Part shown: one piece after another, positions 26,320 through 38,401 of the stretch | Layout of the letters: each line of letters begins with the position of its first letter | Position numbering within the stretch: the first letter of the stretch is position 1 | Assembly (NCBI GenBank): GCA_033030425.1 | Contig: JAUFSD010000009.1 | Coordinates: 1,674,001 to 1,738,000 of the forward strand | DNA length: 64,000 bases | Source: Verpa conica | Lineage: Eukaryota > Ascomycota > Pezizomycetes > Pezizales > Morchellaceae | Direction of reading: 5' to 3' | Made by a program: the position numbers and the translations under genes | Notes under the pieces: generated by a model | Seen by the model: only the letters and a program-made list of their open reading frames with translations | Told to the model about the DNA's origin: nothing | Database searches by the model: none

Positions 26320-26544
26320 CACTATCGTAGCATTGTAACCATGTAGCTTGAGGGTCCCGATAAAGCGTGCTCTGGAAGGGAACGGCAGTGGCTCGCCTTT
26401 TTCAGCTGCTTCTTTCAATGCCGGCAAATGGCGTTTAACAAACGTATCAAACGTCAGTGTGTGGGGATAAGGAGTATGAGCCGCTTGGGCACGACCTTTG
26501 TCGCTCGTATTTGGTTGGACACCTTGTTGATCCGTTCTACCCAT
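25221..26544 (-). pseudogene. RNA ligase (Rnl-type nucleotidyltransferase), frameshifted
   Basis: Members seal RNA nicks through a lysyl-AMP intermediate. Exon 1 (26544-26323) carries motif I as KLHGYNATI with the nucleotidyl lysine. An intron of 117 bp follows, containing a (GT)n run. The frame then continues with FQSRNRV, but it is broken by one-base shifts near 26105-26120 (CT repeat), 25988-26000 (before GVDIYRNVAI) and 25907-25918 (before FDMREY). Between the breaks family text is still readable: IMIAGEVAG, GVDIYRNVAINRLPRF, EGLVW (motif IV), LWNFKTKG (motif V, two lysines), then a helical C-terminal part of 231 residues open from 25916 to 25221. The pieces are in the right order and spacing, so this is one gene that lost its frame, or a stretch with several sequence errors. 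I did not join or repair it. Confidence 0.8.
26288..26316. repeat. (GT)n microsatellite inside the RNA ligase intron
   Basis: About 14 GT dinucleotides directly after the minus-strand donor GTGAGT of the RNA ligase intron. Length is likely to vary between strains. Confidence 0.9.
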
Positions 26545-29500
26545 ATTGTGAAAATTGTGGTGTGGTAATGATCCTGGGAGTGGAGCAAGGGTGTAAAGGG
26601 TGCCTGATATCTTGGGAAGATCAAAATATATTTGATAGCACGACAGTATATGAACCCTAACCCTGGAGATTCATACAAATCTTTTATTACGGCCCAGAAA
26701 CAATTTGGTATCCTGCGACCCTGTAGGTACTGTAAGGGAGATTTATCTACGCTTGAGATGACTCAATGAACCTGTATTGTCACAACGTGAGTCACGGTGA
26801 TTCATTGATACGGGTGATGTTTTAAATCTACAGATACTTCTGGACGCCTTGGGAATCGGCTGGTACCAGTCCATTCTCGGGATTTGTTGCAGCTAGGGCA
26901 CGAGAAGCTCGAATGAACAGCCGGACGGGTGTTAGAATCCTGGTCAGCTCCGAGTTTCCAAGGCTACCCTGTCATGATGGACATCCTTCCCGCAAAAAGT
27001 AGAGTACAAATCGCATAGGGTAGGTCCTTTCGATGGCTCCTCGCGGCTCTGCTAAGGTTGCTTGTGGTTTAGGAGCTCCTGCGTATCAGAGTCATAGTGT
27101 TAAAGTGACACCTACAGAGGTTTGTTTGTCAGTTACAATTGTTATTTTCCTACCCTGTTTAATTCCACTTCAAGACTTCTCCAACCCTCACTATTATAAA
27201 ATGTCCGACTCTCTGCTGCACGGAATTTCCCGTGAGACAAGGTTGCAGAAACTGGGAGATCTAGAAACTGATCATTGCTGTTCTACGGGTGATTCCGAAG
27301 TTGTACTCAAGCACAAAACCCGATCGGACGTAACACGAGAAGAAAAAAAGTCTGTAGATCGGTCGTCGTGAGTCCTGACCCCCCCACTACTAAACACCGT
27401 GGACTCTGGCTAGAATCTCAACTCTCTATAGTGAAATTCCCTGTGGCACGGCCCGGCTTATGCTTTGGCGCCTGTACTATAGCTGTATGGGATATTGCCA
27501 GCCGGGGAGTCCTTATCCGCGTTTTGACCTTGAACAGCCTCGCTGGTGCTGATAAGAGTATGTGAAGCCCTAGCCGGCAGCACGTTCACGATCTCGGTCT
27601 GTTATCGCGTTTTTTTCAATATGCCTCTTGGGAAATTTACAAGGGCTTAAAATCACCTATGTAAATACGCCCGGCCTAAATGACAAAGGCACGCCCTTAG
27701 CTAGTGCAGTCTTATCAAGCCGAAAATCGAGAGTTTGAAATTGATTACAGACTTGAAAAAGGCGCGCGCGCACGACCTTTGAAATGACGACAGGGATTGT
27801 ATTTTTCCGAGGAGGTCCTTACTATATACCTCGCACCTTTGCGGGGGGGGGGCGATGATATCCCAGTGTAAAACAAATCCCTAACCACGGCCATATGTTT
27901 TTGCTCCTGGGTCTTGAGTTGGTTCATGAATCTGAACATCAAATGGTGATGATAGCCAAGAGAAATCGAGATCGACCGTGCAGCCTACGCCCGGGAAGGC
28001 TTGTACGAGACTTTACCTTAAAAAAAAAAATCTAAAAAGCGCACCGGTTGAATGTTCTGATATTTATGGCGTGCACCTCCGACGTCTAAGGTGTAACCCT
28101 AGACTTTCACGGCACGATGTACCGTACACAAAAATGAGCCGGGTATGTGTACAAACACACCACGTATGTCTATATGTAATTAGTCGGATTTTTATTTTTG
28201 TTTTATGAACAACTCGAGCGTTCTAATTGAGGCTATATCAGAGCGATTTTTCTCTCGGAATCTAGTAGGTACACGGACGAGTTGCCCACTGTAGATTGGT
28301 TAGATGCTACGGAGATCGATACAAAGCGGCGGGTGAAAGTTAATAGGCCAATCCAGTGCACGGTGACCGCATGTGCCGCAGCACAGAGAGAAAGTCCAGA
28401 TGAACCAGTGGGCCCCCGAAGAGTACAAGGCTGCTGGCTTGCATATGAGACATGACGAATATCTTTGCCGAAACCTCTCGGGATCTCTAACTTAGTATTA
28501 GATAAAGCTACTACTGAGGAGTCTTCCTAATACGTTAAGAATACTTTAGGGGAGTAACTCTCCCAGAATTAAAGTAGTCCGGAAAGAGCCGCATTAATGA
28601 TTTCAGTGTTTAGACAAGAGCTATTATTAGTTTCGATTTTCTTCTGATAGTAGTAATGACACCCGCATCACCAGGCTGGAAGGATTAGTACCATAACATG
28701 ATGTATAGTGGTACAAGTGTGCAAGTGTGCAAGTACATATAGTCATGGGGCGAGTATGGGGGTTTATCCGCCCCAAGAAGGTTTATCCTAGCTGTATCCT
28801 TACTCCCATCAGCATAAGGTTTTTCCGTGAAGATTTTCACTTCCTTTCCAGGCATCATATAGCAGGGGCTTACCCCCCCCCTTATGCCTTATGCAGTTAC
28901 GTGCGTATACCATCAATCGCCCCCGAGAGAATAAACGAACAGCACCCCTTGCAGGTCATTTCAAAATTCTACCTAGGGAGGTACGGAAAGCCGCCACTCC
29001 GTCTCAGAATTGGGTACCCCGAATTTCCACCGTAAGGTACGGGAGGAATAATAATGAGTTTTCCTGGTTGTGGGCGAACTGTTTGAAGGACTAAGCGAAA
29101 CTTCTACTGAGGTCGCTGATGCGGGTGTACGGTCCGCACGCCCGATCTTGATGGCGGTCTAGAGATCGCTGTTAGCTTTGCAATACTCAGAGCTGCATTC
29201 TAAACTACGTATCTACACTGCTTTGATGTCTAACAAGTGGTATTGTAGCTATTTTGGGGGGGGGGCTGCCTAGAAGGGGATGGGCTCTCTCCCGCTCGAA
29301 TCTCTCCACCGCTCACGGTGAGCTGACTGATCCTAGCGTGGGCGTATATTCACTTTCCGATATGACTTTATAAATACTGCCTTTGTCTCTCCTCCTCTCA
29401 CTATCCAAAAAATCAGTTTAGTTTACTTTTCAGTAAAGAGACCATTGCAGTTCTTAAACACACGATTTCTATCCTCTAATCACCTCGATTACTCTATATC

Positions 29501-29655
29501 TACGTCCCCCCCCCCCCCTGCTATATACTTCAATCTGGTATGAAACCTCGAATTCGTCAGAAGGAAAATTATAACATCTTTGCTTACACTTTGAAATTAG
29601 AGGCTTTATATACCCCACGTGTTTCAATAAAATATTCAGACATCCCTCCAATACC
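26545..29655. other. Intergenic tract
   Basis: No clear gene. There are poly-G and poly-A runs (27840-27852, 28021-28030), a CCCTAACCC word at about 26654-26664, and an unremarkable open frame at 27033-27371 (+) lacking motifs. The right end holds the promoter of the small ORF at 29656. Confidence 0.5.
29368..29376 (+). promoter_or_regulatory. TATA box candidate for the small ORF at 29656
   Basis: TTATAAATA followed by a pyrimidine-rich initiator-like stretch (about 29380-29405). It lies about 280 bp before the ATG, far but possible with a long leader or a leader intron. Confidence 0.35.
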
Positions 29656-29925
29656 ATGTCTCTCCAAGGCGACCACTCTGAACGCCGCATGGAAGGAAGC
29701 AGGCAGATCAACCTTCAGATCGCTGCCGCAAGAGCCGGCACAGCAATTCCTCCTATTGACGCTTCCATCGTCCGAGAAGAATCATTCGTGCAAGGAACAT
29801 CCCCTGGTCCTGCAAACCCCATGGACCGTTACCTCCAGCTCAACCCGCAGGAAGACGCGTACGTCATCTACACGAGAACAGCAACACAGAACGAGCTGAA
29901 GGCAAGAGGGATCTTTCGGGGATGA
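29656..29925 (+). CDS. Possible small protein of 89 aa, unknown
   Basis: A single open frame starting MSLQGDHSERR and ending ARGIFRG. No signal peptide, membrane segment, cysteine pattern or known motif; it is hydrophilic with a Gln/Asn-rich middle (RYLQLNPQEDAYVIY). Support comes from context: an upstream TATA-like box with a pyrimidine-rich stretch, a start context CCAATACCATG, higher GC than its flanks, and AT-rich sequence (TTTATATTTTATTTTATT) about 90 bp after the stop that suits a polyadenylation region. It could still be chance. Confidence 0.4.
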   Translation: MSLQGDHSERRMEGSRQINLQIAAARAGTAIPPIDASIVREESFVQGTSPGPANPMDRYLQLNPQEDAYVIYTRTATQNELKARGIFRG

Positions 29926-32900
29926 GCAGTGTTTGAAGCGTTTGGGTTGTAAATATTCAGTTGGAAGTGCTCCAACCGTGGCTTAGGGAGAAAAAGGAGT
30001 TATTATTATCTTTATATTTTATTTTATTCTTATCCCAGAGGTAATTTAGGAGGATCTTGTAGCAGGAGTGGTTATTGGGCAGTTGCATGGTATACGTACC
30101 TCACAAAATATTCAAATAGAGTTACATTTTAAACACGGGTATTTCACAGAATTTTTGACTTGGATGATGTAATTGGAGAGCATCTGCAAGAGGTCTCTCT
30201 CTCTCTCTCTCTCTTTCTTTCTAGCAGCGATCTGGCCAAGAGGGATCAAAACGGCCCGCTCTTCAGATAAGAAAGAAAAAAACACTTGATTTGGAAACAA
30301 GACCGCGATTCAACCGGTATCGCGGGTAACGGGGTAGATCATCTCCAGACAGTCAGATCATACGTAGTTAGGTGACTTTTAACGGCCGGATTATAGAGCA
30401 TGCACCAGCTGCAGGCGTTGCGTAACCATGAATTAGATCGCTGGTTCCTGAGCAGGGGTTCTCCGAAAGGTTTTTCCGAAGGGATTTATGGGCCGTGGTC
30501 CCTCCCGGGGTTTGAAGCAATGGACAGTTGGCTGTTTTGGATCTCGTTCACAGGTCTCAATAGGGGAGTGGCCGTCCTATGGGCATCTTTTCGCGAGGCG
30601 GACCGACGTTACTATGTTCCAAAAACTGTTACCCGAGGGGGGATATTATATGAGCCACGGTGCCGGAAGGTTGCGTAAATTAAAATTAAAAATAATAATA
30701 ATTGGTAGTGCTATAGAATGCGAATGAAAAAAAAAAAAAAAGTACTATGAAGGGCGGCGGTTGGAAGCTCAACGTTCCAAGATGAGAGGACTAGATCGCG
30801 GAGGATGAAGTCAAGAGATTTGGGGGCGGGTATAATGCCAGGAACCGCTGATCAGGGGTAGCATGGCTTTCGCCTGAAGATAAAAATTAGCCTGCTCATA
30901 TATTCAGAAGGAAATTCAGGGATCAGCGCGGCGGTTGAGCCGGTTGAGGCCGAGATAATAATAGTATTGAATTGTATCTTTTCTTTCAGTGAACCGGAAG
31001 CAGGAACCTTTTCTCCCAGCTACCTACTACAGTATTGGTATTTATTTCCAGCTTAACGCTTCAATTCATGCCAGCTTTAGCCCAAAGATTGCGTACATAG
31101 CTTCCCACCTCGTGCTCAATGCGATTGTGCCGAGAGGCCCCTATATGCCTCATTGCAGATTTATATATCTCAACTCCGTAACACGCCAAGAAGGGCCCAT
31201 GCCGCGTCATAGCTATTCAAATAGGCAAGATCGCCTCAGCGTATGAGAAACCCTCTGAGAGTCTGGGAGAGATGTTTCTGGTTGAGAACCCATCATTATG
31301 ACATCGAGTATACATAAATGTGTGTGTGGCCAATCCCCACGCGCTCTAGATAGTGATACTTAGGCTTCTGAGAGGCATTTCTCTACCAAGTATTGCATAT
31401 CGGGACTTGTAGCTATATGCTGTAATACCTTCCGACTTATATGTTGGTTTGAGCCTATAATATATAGCGGGAAGTCAGCTCTCTAGGGGCGGAATACCCT
31501 CAAAGGCTCATAGCCAGCTACCCAGAGCAAGGTGGTCACAGCCCGGACTCCTTGGATGATCCTAGCTCTACTAAACTTAATGTATCTATAACTATGTAAC
31601 TTAGAAGAGTATCATAGTCCTTTTTAAAGCTCTTGCTCTTCTAGGGTCGTACAATTTAATGAAACTTGCAGATTCATAACCCCTCGGTTACCCTATATGT
31701 AAACTGAGGGAACATTGGAACTATTTTACGCGGCTATTCTCTTATATTATACGATAGGGATATCTGCGATATGTAATGTTAAAGAACATGAAAATGGTTG
31801 AAATGACTGTTGGGGTTAGTGGCTATCCACTTTCCTTCGTTGCTAGGTATTCCTGCATAATACTTTCATAAGATCTCACTCGAAATATAAGTGGTATCAA
31901 TGATCGATCGGCAGTGGCAAGTAGCCTTTACGGGTAGATATAGGCAAGAAACACTGTAGTGTGCTACCTCGACCCTCTAACCTCTTGTAACAAAAAACAA
32001 AAATTCAAGTATATATAGTAGGCTAAATTATAAGACTGTCCTACCACTGACGCCAAGACAAAATACCCATACATTGACTGTGGTCGAGGCCTTCATCTAT
32101 AGACATGATGCATCTTCGACAGGGTGACACGCCTTTTCTAATTCAGTTTCAATACCTTGTACCCCCAGAGCCCCAAAAAGTACCCGTACCACAGGTCTGC
32201 ATCGTGGCAAGTACCAGACTAGATGTCGGGGTCTGTCGGGAAGTATCCTGCGCCAAGGTTCATATATGTTCAGCTTAACCTTGGTCAAGTTACACAGTAG
32301 AGATATTAATTGTGTAAATAAGTAATCAACCTACGGTTTTTGGCACTGCGGTCAATGAGAGAGTCTAGGCCAGGAAGAGATAGAGCGCCGTAAATGAGGT
32401 AAAGGATCAAGACCAAAATTTAAAACTCATATATATATATATTCTTGCGCACGCACCGGAGGGTCTGGTATTTGAAGGACTCTTTATTCTTCTTAGCATA
32501 TTAACCCTCTTTAGTAATCCTATGCTATTTTTAAGCGCTGCTCGACATATTTAAGTACTTAGACTTGTAAGGTAACTCCATAAAAACCTAGGTACCCACT
32601 GATCCCAAGAGCCCCTATAGAGACTGTAAAAGTTCATCCGGACTGTTTTTACTCTAGAATTTAAATTGTGCAGTAGGATATATCCATGTGTCTAGTTATG
32701 CGATTACTAAATAGTTTACAGAACAAACGGAGAAGTCGCTAGAATTCGACTTCTATCGTGTAAAAATGCAAAATAGATAGTAAAGAGGAGCCGTTACCCC
32801 ATAGACCGCTGGGTGGCCAAAAGTTGATTTCGGCCCTCGTGAGCAATGACTTTAACCAGTAACACTGCAAGTAGCTTCTGGTATAGGAATCTATGGTCCG

Positions 32901-34249
32901 TTACCATGGCCGAATACCCGGGAAAAAAATCCCCCTTCCTCACTACACTGAAGTCTAGATGCAATTACCCCACCTTCAGCCCTACCAGCCCCTCCCCTCT
33001 TAACATCCGATTTCTGCTTGTGAAATTTGAAGCTGATGTCTTGGTCACGTTTGCGGCTGGCCGGTCCGGCGAAAAAAAAAAAAAAAAAAAATTCTCGAAC
33101 GTCGATCCTAGCAACGTATGTACTGCGTATGAATTTACCCATTTGTGGCGATGAAGTGGCATATATTGGTACTACCCCTAGATCAGCTGCTCGTTAATCT
33201 TTGAAAGAAAATCCTTGTGGCTCTACTATTAGTAGCCTAAGCATGGAGGGGGCTTGTTGATAGTAGCTATGAAGGTCTCACGACAGGCTCGAAAAGAACA
33301 AAAAAGGGAAAAAATAGAAGGTTCGGGAGTTTTCAACAAATTAGTAGAGTAGGGATCAACCATGGAGGCAAGAGCCAGCACAGGGTCTAGTTGAAGGCTC
33401 AACGGAGGTACCGATACAGTAAATCAGAGTAAGAGCCGTCTTTCCCCTCCAGGCGAGCCGAGCACGTAGCAGAAAATGGACAATGCTAACTTAAATACCT
33501 TGTTTACAATAACTCTATAGGAATTTTGAAAATTGCCGGCATTGGAGTCGCTATCAACAAATGTCATTAGATTACACAGATGTGATTGTAACACAAATCA
33601 GTAATAATAAGGGCTATATGATTCGGTTAGGTGTATTCTTCTGCAGTCTCGAAATAGATATAGTACTGCTGTGGATAAGCCGTATAGTCTTAGACTTTAG
33701 ATTTCACAAGTCGTTAACGTCACACCAGTATTCTAAGTTACTAAGTAACACTCGGATTATAAGCATCTACGTCTATTAGCATATATCGAATATAGATATC
33801 GTGCCTACTATTGGCGATCTTCGCAGATATGGAGCTATAGTGGGAAGTTATTATAGAAATAAAGTCTTCCTCTTAAAGAAGCACATGATGAGTGTTGAAA
33901 AAGATGTGGTAAATCCTGCTTTACTTATATCTTTACTAGTTACTAAACATCTCAAGTCTCTAAGCGACACGGTCAAAGACCTGGCCCCCTGCGATAGTTA
34001 CACCCTCCCCCTTCTCCCCCGAAGATTTTGTACGACAAAAGTTGTTCTTGCTAATAGTCTCTTGTTTATAGGTGCCTACGCGCTAGCTGATTTGCGGATA
34101 TTCTTAGTACCCCCTTCATGATCCAGAAGGCTCATGCATTAGATCCAGCTTCTAAGAAAGCAATGTAAAGAGTAGTCTCGTACCCATCCCCTATGGTGTA
34201 GCTTTCTGCGCCACCGTAGGGCCTGGAGCAGTAAAGTCCCGAAATTTTT

Positions 34250-34491
34250 CGGAGCTCGGGTCTTTATAACCTCAGAAGGTACTTAGGATTTTGTGGAGCC
34301 ACCACACTATCCTAAGTACCAAATAACACTCCGAAACCCTCCAAAACCCTCTGAAAGACCCCAACCTATCGGGAGTCCTCCAGCAGCCCGGGGGCTCCTC
34401 TAGCTGGCTCGGGGTCTTTATAGGTACTTAGGTTTGCGTGATAGCTCTACACAAACCTAAGCACCCGGGAACACCCGAGAGCCCCCGAGCC
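34250..34491. repeat. Two related palindromic elements in tandem
   Basis: Both begin with a word like CTCGGGGTCTTTATA (34254 and 34408). The second is a nested palindrome: GGCTCGGGG (34406-34414) pairs with CCCCGAGCC (34483-34491), and GGT(A/G)CTTAGGTTTG pairs with CAAACCTAAGCACC inside. The first has inner arms GGTACTTAGG (34278-34287) and CCTAAGTACC (34311-34320). This looks like a small foldback/MITE-type element present twice. Confidence 0.65.
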
Positions 34492-35628
34492 ACAATATGT
34501 CCGAAATGCGAACTAGGAAATCTTAGAGGGGTAGGCATATTAGACCATACGGTGCTTCGCAGCAATTAAACCTAGAGAGGGAAACGTGACTATGTAAAGA
34601 GTATACTCTAGAACCTTCGTGATGGTAGTATCTACAAATGTCCAGTTGCCGCCGACCGTCTTCTCTGGGGCTGTATCAAAGAAAATTTCCAGTCCTTTTT
34701 AGTCATAGCATAGGACACAACCATTCCGGCAGTGGTAGTCTCCCAAACGTTGGGTGAAAAGATAAAATATCCTTTTACCTAGCTCAAGGAGCACTTCTGT
34801 GAGATCATGGCAACCTGTAGCGGTAGTAATCTCCATTAGGGTGATTGAAGTTATGAGCGCCAAGACCCAAAATACCAGTACTATACCACTTATAAGGTTG
34901 GTAGGATTGTGAAACTAGAGGAATTGCCTGGTGTCTAACCGTGAAGTTATGCAGGAGGTCATTAAATTCTTTCTCGGCTTGTTGTTCCCTCTCTGTCATA
35001 AGTCAATTACGGCTCTCTTACCCGTTAAAGAATGAGGGTTATTCATTATACCTCAATGGTACTATTAGTAGTCATAGCGATCCAGAACACATGAAGTACA
35101 GCCCGGGCAAGCCCACATATGGGTCGACCCATCGGAAGGCTTGGTTGTTTGGAACCCGGGTTGAATGGGTAGAAATAGGAAATGAATATACCCATTCTAT
35201 GTGCAAAATTTTAGAATGTCATACCCCTTAGACCTGATTAGATATAGCGACATTCTGAGGTGATATTTTGTGCTAAAGGCTGAGAGGACTTCCTGCTGGT
35301 TGAATATAAGTCCAATTGCCTTCCTGCTTTAGGGTCGTCCGCGTATTTCTCGCTCCCAACTCCTCGACGCTGATGATAATATAGATATAATTATAGGGAT
35401 TTTACAAACGCCACGAGAAACCCTCATAAATTCCAGGGATATCCTCGGTGATGAGGAAACGGAGATATACCGGATTTTTATACGTCTTTCCCGTGATCTA
35501 GATGTATCAATCGACACAATCCGGATGGATTTCTCCGCGGACTAGTACTTCTAGTCGATATATGATAGTTCGATGAGTAGATCACCACTGATACAAGAGG
35601 AAATCTCTTTCGGTCTTGTGAGGTCAGA

Positions 35629-35755
35629 GGTTGACTTGAGCCGGCCCGGTCAAAGTATTGGCCTGGCCCGGACCGGACCAGATAATAGATTACTATGGTA
35701 AAAGTAAGCCCAGTCCATCTAAAAGGGGTTGAGCTGACCCAAATCAAGCTCTGTA
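35629..35755 (+). repeat. Dispersed repeat, copy 1
   Basis: Shares with 39735-39977, in opposite orientation, the words AGGTTGACTTGAG, AGATAAT(A)ATTACTA, AAGCCC-GTCCATCTA, GGGGTTG-GCTG-CCC and CAAATCAAGC, in the same order. Rich in GGCCCGG motifs. A decayed transposon fragment is likely. Confidence 0.6.
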
Positions 35756-36304
35756 TGAGGTTGAAATACTGGTTAGACGGTCGGGCAAGGAGCTCGGAGA
35801 CATCGGCGAAGAAGGAAAAAGTCACCGAGACAGGTATCATAGATAACCAAGCTTTCGAAATTCTCATATCAGAAGCGACATTCACACGGCTTAATTCGTC
35901 TTTATACAATATGATCTGTTTTGGCCATGTCTTGCTTCCGAGAAATAGGTGGCGTTCCACCGCTTATTATACCCTACGAACAAGACAGTATCGCGCTTTT
36001 CATAAACACCAAAAAGAATCCAGAGGTTAATAATATACTCGATCTATCCTTTAGAATGAAAAATTTGTATATTACGCAAACATCGTATCGAAGCACTATA
36101 TAACTCTACGTTATGCCAGTGAAATTAATAGTTGTAAGCGCTATTAATCTTTCTTAAAAAGACCAGATTTTATATAGGATATATCAGACTTCTTTTAAGC
36201 ATTACAACATCTCAATTATAAGAGTTAATAGATCATCTCTATAATTAATAAAAATAACTCGAGTCTTAGGATCAAGAAGGCCTGGGGGAAAGTAATGAGA
36301 TTGT

Positions 36305-36376
36305 TTCCGTTGCGGGGAATTGAACCCCGATCTAGTCGGTGAGAGCGACTGATGCTAACCATTACACCACAACGGA
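36305..36376 (-). tRNA. tRNA-Glu (anticodon CTC)
   Basis: A 72-nt cloverleaf: seven-pair acceptor stem TCCGTTG / CAACGGA, D arm with GTGTAATGGTTAGCAT (A box), anticodon stem AGTCG / CGACT around the loop CTCTCAC (anticodon CTC), T arm CGGGG-TTCAATT-CCCCG (B box GGTTCAATTCC), discriminator A, no intron. Identical to the two plus-strand copies about 1 kb away. Confidence 0.97.
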
Positions 36377-37335
36377 TTCTGATGATTAATACATATTAAG
36401 TTCTTTTTAGAGGTGATTATACTACTTTAAAAGGTATCAATCTCGAACAAATGTAGTATTTTCCTTTGTTATGATATAGTATGTGCAATCACCCGCCAGT
36501 ACTCACCACCTAGAACCATCATTACCAGTGCCATGATCGTCATCATCTTGATAATTGCCCCCATCACCCTCTCTACAGGCCCTCGGATTTATGGTTGCTT
36601 TTGCTTGGATAACGGGGTGTTGGTTAGTACGTGTGGATAGGTGAGTGGAACCACATGTGGTGAAAATCAGTACTTGAAAGAAGGCAAGGCCTTATTGATT
36701 GCTCAGGGCCCAATGGGGTCGAGTGGGACCGGAGATAGAGATTGATGAAGTTTCTAATGATTTGGTACTTAAATCGCTACTGAGGGGGAAATTGAGAGTA
36801 GCAGAAATTAATCGGCTGCGCCTTTGTAAAGCTTCCTAATATGCTTTACATGTTTGAACCAACACTTCCTCATATAACTAGTAAAATAAGGGCTGTTATT
36901 CTGATTTTTCCTTAGTTTTTCCATTCTGCCTTTAAGCCCTTCTCAAGCCCAAGGTATAGGGCTTCGATAGATGACCTAAAACTATGGGGTAGGATAAAGT
37001 GACATAAGTTAATCTAGTCGGTCTGTATATTGGAAAGGCGGGGGCTATGATAGAGAATAAAGCTTTAATCAATTATGAGGGGATAGATGATATGGATATT
37101 TGAACGAAAGTTTGAATGGGTGGAAATTGTGCTGTGGATATTTTTATCGGCCCGTGGTTTGTCGGAATAAGAGAATATTATAATGGGATCTAGTAAAGTT
37201 TTGTAGAGATATCATGGGGAGATCTGTTGTAGTCGTGATTAGGATGAATTAGCTACTTGCACAAGCCGTTCTCTAGCTCATTCCGGACTATGATATCTTA
37301 ATACATGGCTAATTTTGACTAAACAGACATCAAAA
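36377..37335. other. Spacer between tRNA genes
   Basis: AT-rich with no gene seen. Nothing recognisable beyond short repeats. Confidence 0.5.
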
Positions 37336-37407
37336 TCCGTTGTGGTGTAATGGTTAGCATCAGTCGCTCTCACCGACTAGATCGGGGTTCAATTCCCCGC
37401 AACGGAA
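37336..37407 (+). tRNA. tRNA-Glu (anticodon CTC), copy 2
   Basis: Same 72-nt sequence as the minus-strand copy: same acceptor stem, CTC anticodon loop and GGTTCAATTCC B box. It is preceded by ACATCAAAA, nearly the same as the leader of copy 3, and followed within 15 bp by a T-run (TTTTCTTTTTTTCC) suitable as a Pol III terminator. Confidence 0.97.
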
Positions 37408-37512
37408 GCTATTCTTTTCTTTTTTTCCTTCCTAGACAGGGCCTAGATAACACTTCTAGGCTAGCCCTAAACCTACAAGTTCCTAGGTGACCACCCGCCT
37501 CACAAACATCAA

Positions 37513-37584
37513 TCCGTTGTGGTGTAATGGTTAGCATCAGTCGCTCTCACCGACTAGATCGGGGTTCAATTCCCCGCAACGGAA
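37513..37584 (+). tRNA. tRNA-Glu (anticodon CTC), copy 3
   Basis: Identical to the other two copies. Preceded by ACATCAA and followed by a TTTTCCCC terminator-like stretch about 14 bp downstream. Lies 105 bp after copy 2, suggesting tandem duplication. Confidence 0.97.
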
Positions 37585-38401
37585 ACAGCTGAATCCTTTT
37601 CCCCTTCAGTCCATCCTAATCCTAGGTCCTGAAGACCCGAGATTTTTGTTAATTTTTATAGGCATGAGAATAATGTATGAAGTGAGTCCTTCAGTAGTAA
37701 TTTTCAGCCCCTTGGTAAAAAGTAGAATCCAAGGAGATGAGCTTATACCAAGGTCGTGAAAAGTAATAAGATACCTCTAGCGCTTGGTGAAGGTGAGTGA
37801 TGAAACATGAGGATAATGTTACACAGATGATGTGTAGTAGTTACCCTAACCCTATAGACATGATTTGTTCTTTTACGTATGCTTATGGATCTGTATTCAC
37901 AAGAAACTATTTTTAGTGTATGGCCAGGCAGAGGCTATACTAATACTACCAGGACAAAAATTGTAAACCTACAAAGAGTGATACCTATATATGTGTCGAG
38001 GTAAGCTTGACACCTAGCTACGTGTAGGCGTAGTAGCTGGCAATAGTGGGAGGTAGAGAACATGATATCGAGCACACTCAAATAAAAATTAATACTACTA
38101 CCCCCCAACCGACGACTACGCCTACACGTGAATTTCATGTGCGAGTAATCTAATCTGGTCACGCTCCATGTACTTATGATTCATTCATTCATTCATTCTA
38201 ATCTGGTCACGTGGCTTCCATTTAGTAGTACTTACCCAGGCACGACAACACCAAAAGCTAGGAGAGGATATAAAACTCAGAACAGATATACACACTTGAA
38301 ATATAGGTTACAAAAGGTTCAATTCTTCAAATACTAATCGGCTACACCCCACCCAACACAACAAATCCTACCCCAACTTTCTCCACACCTTGGTCCTTCC
38401 A
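37585..38401. other. Intergenic with a perfect inverted repeat
   Basis: Contains arms ACGTGTAGGCGTAGT (about 38021-38035) and its reverse complement ACTACGCCTACACGT (about 38115-38129), and a short duplication of TAATCTGGTCACG (about 38150 and 38198) around an (ATTC)n run. A CCCTAACCC word is at about 37844-37852. No gene. Confidence 0.5.

Larger units (their letters stand above)
29926..36304. other. 6.4 kb gene-free tract with repeats
   Basis: No gene supported. Contents: a (CT)n run (about 30193-30213), A runs (30726-30740, 33070-33089), palindromic elements at 34250-34491, and one copy of a dispersed GC-rich repeat at 35629-35755. The many short open frames show no motifs. Confidence 0.5.

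Noticed and set aside
35478..35960. 160-aa minus-strand open frame
   Set aside because: Overlaps the dispersed repeat and shows no protein motif.
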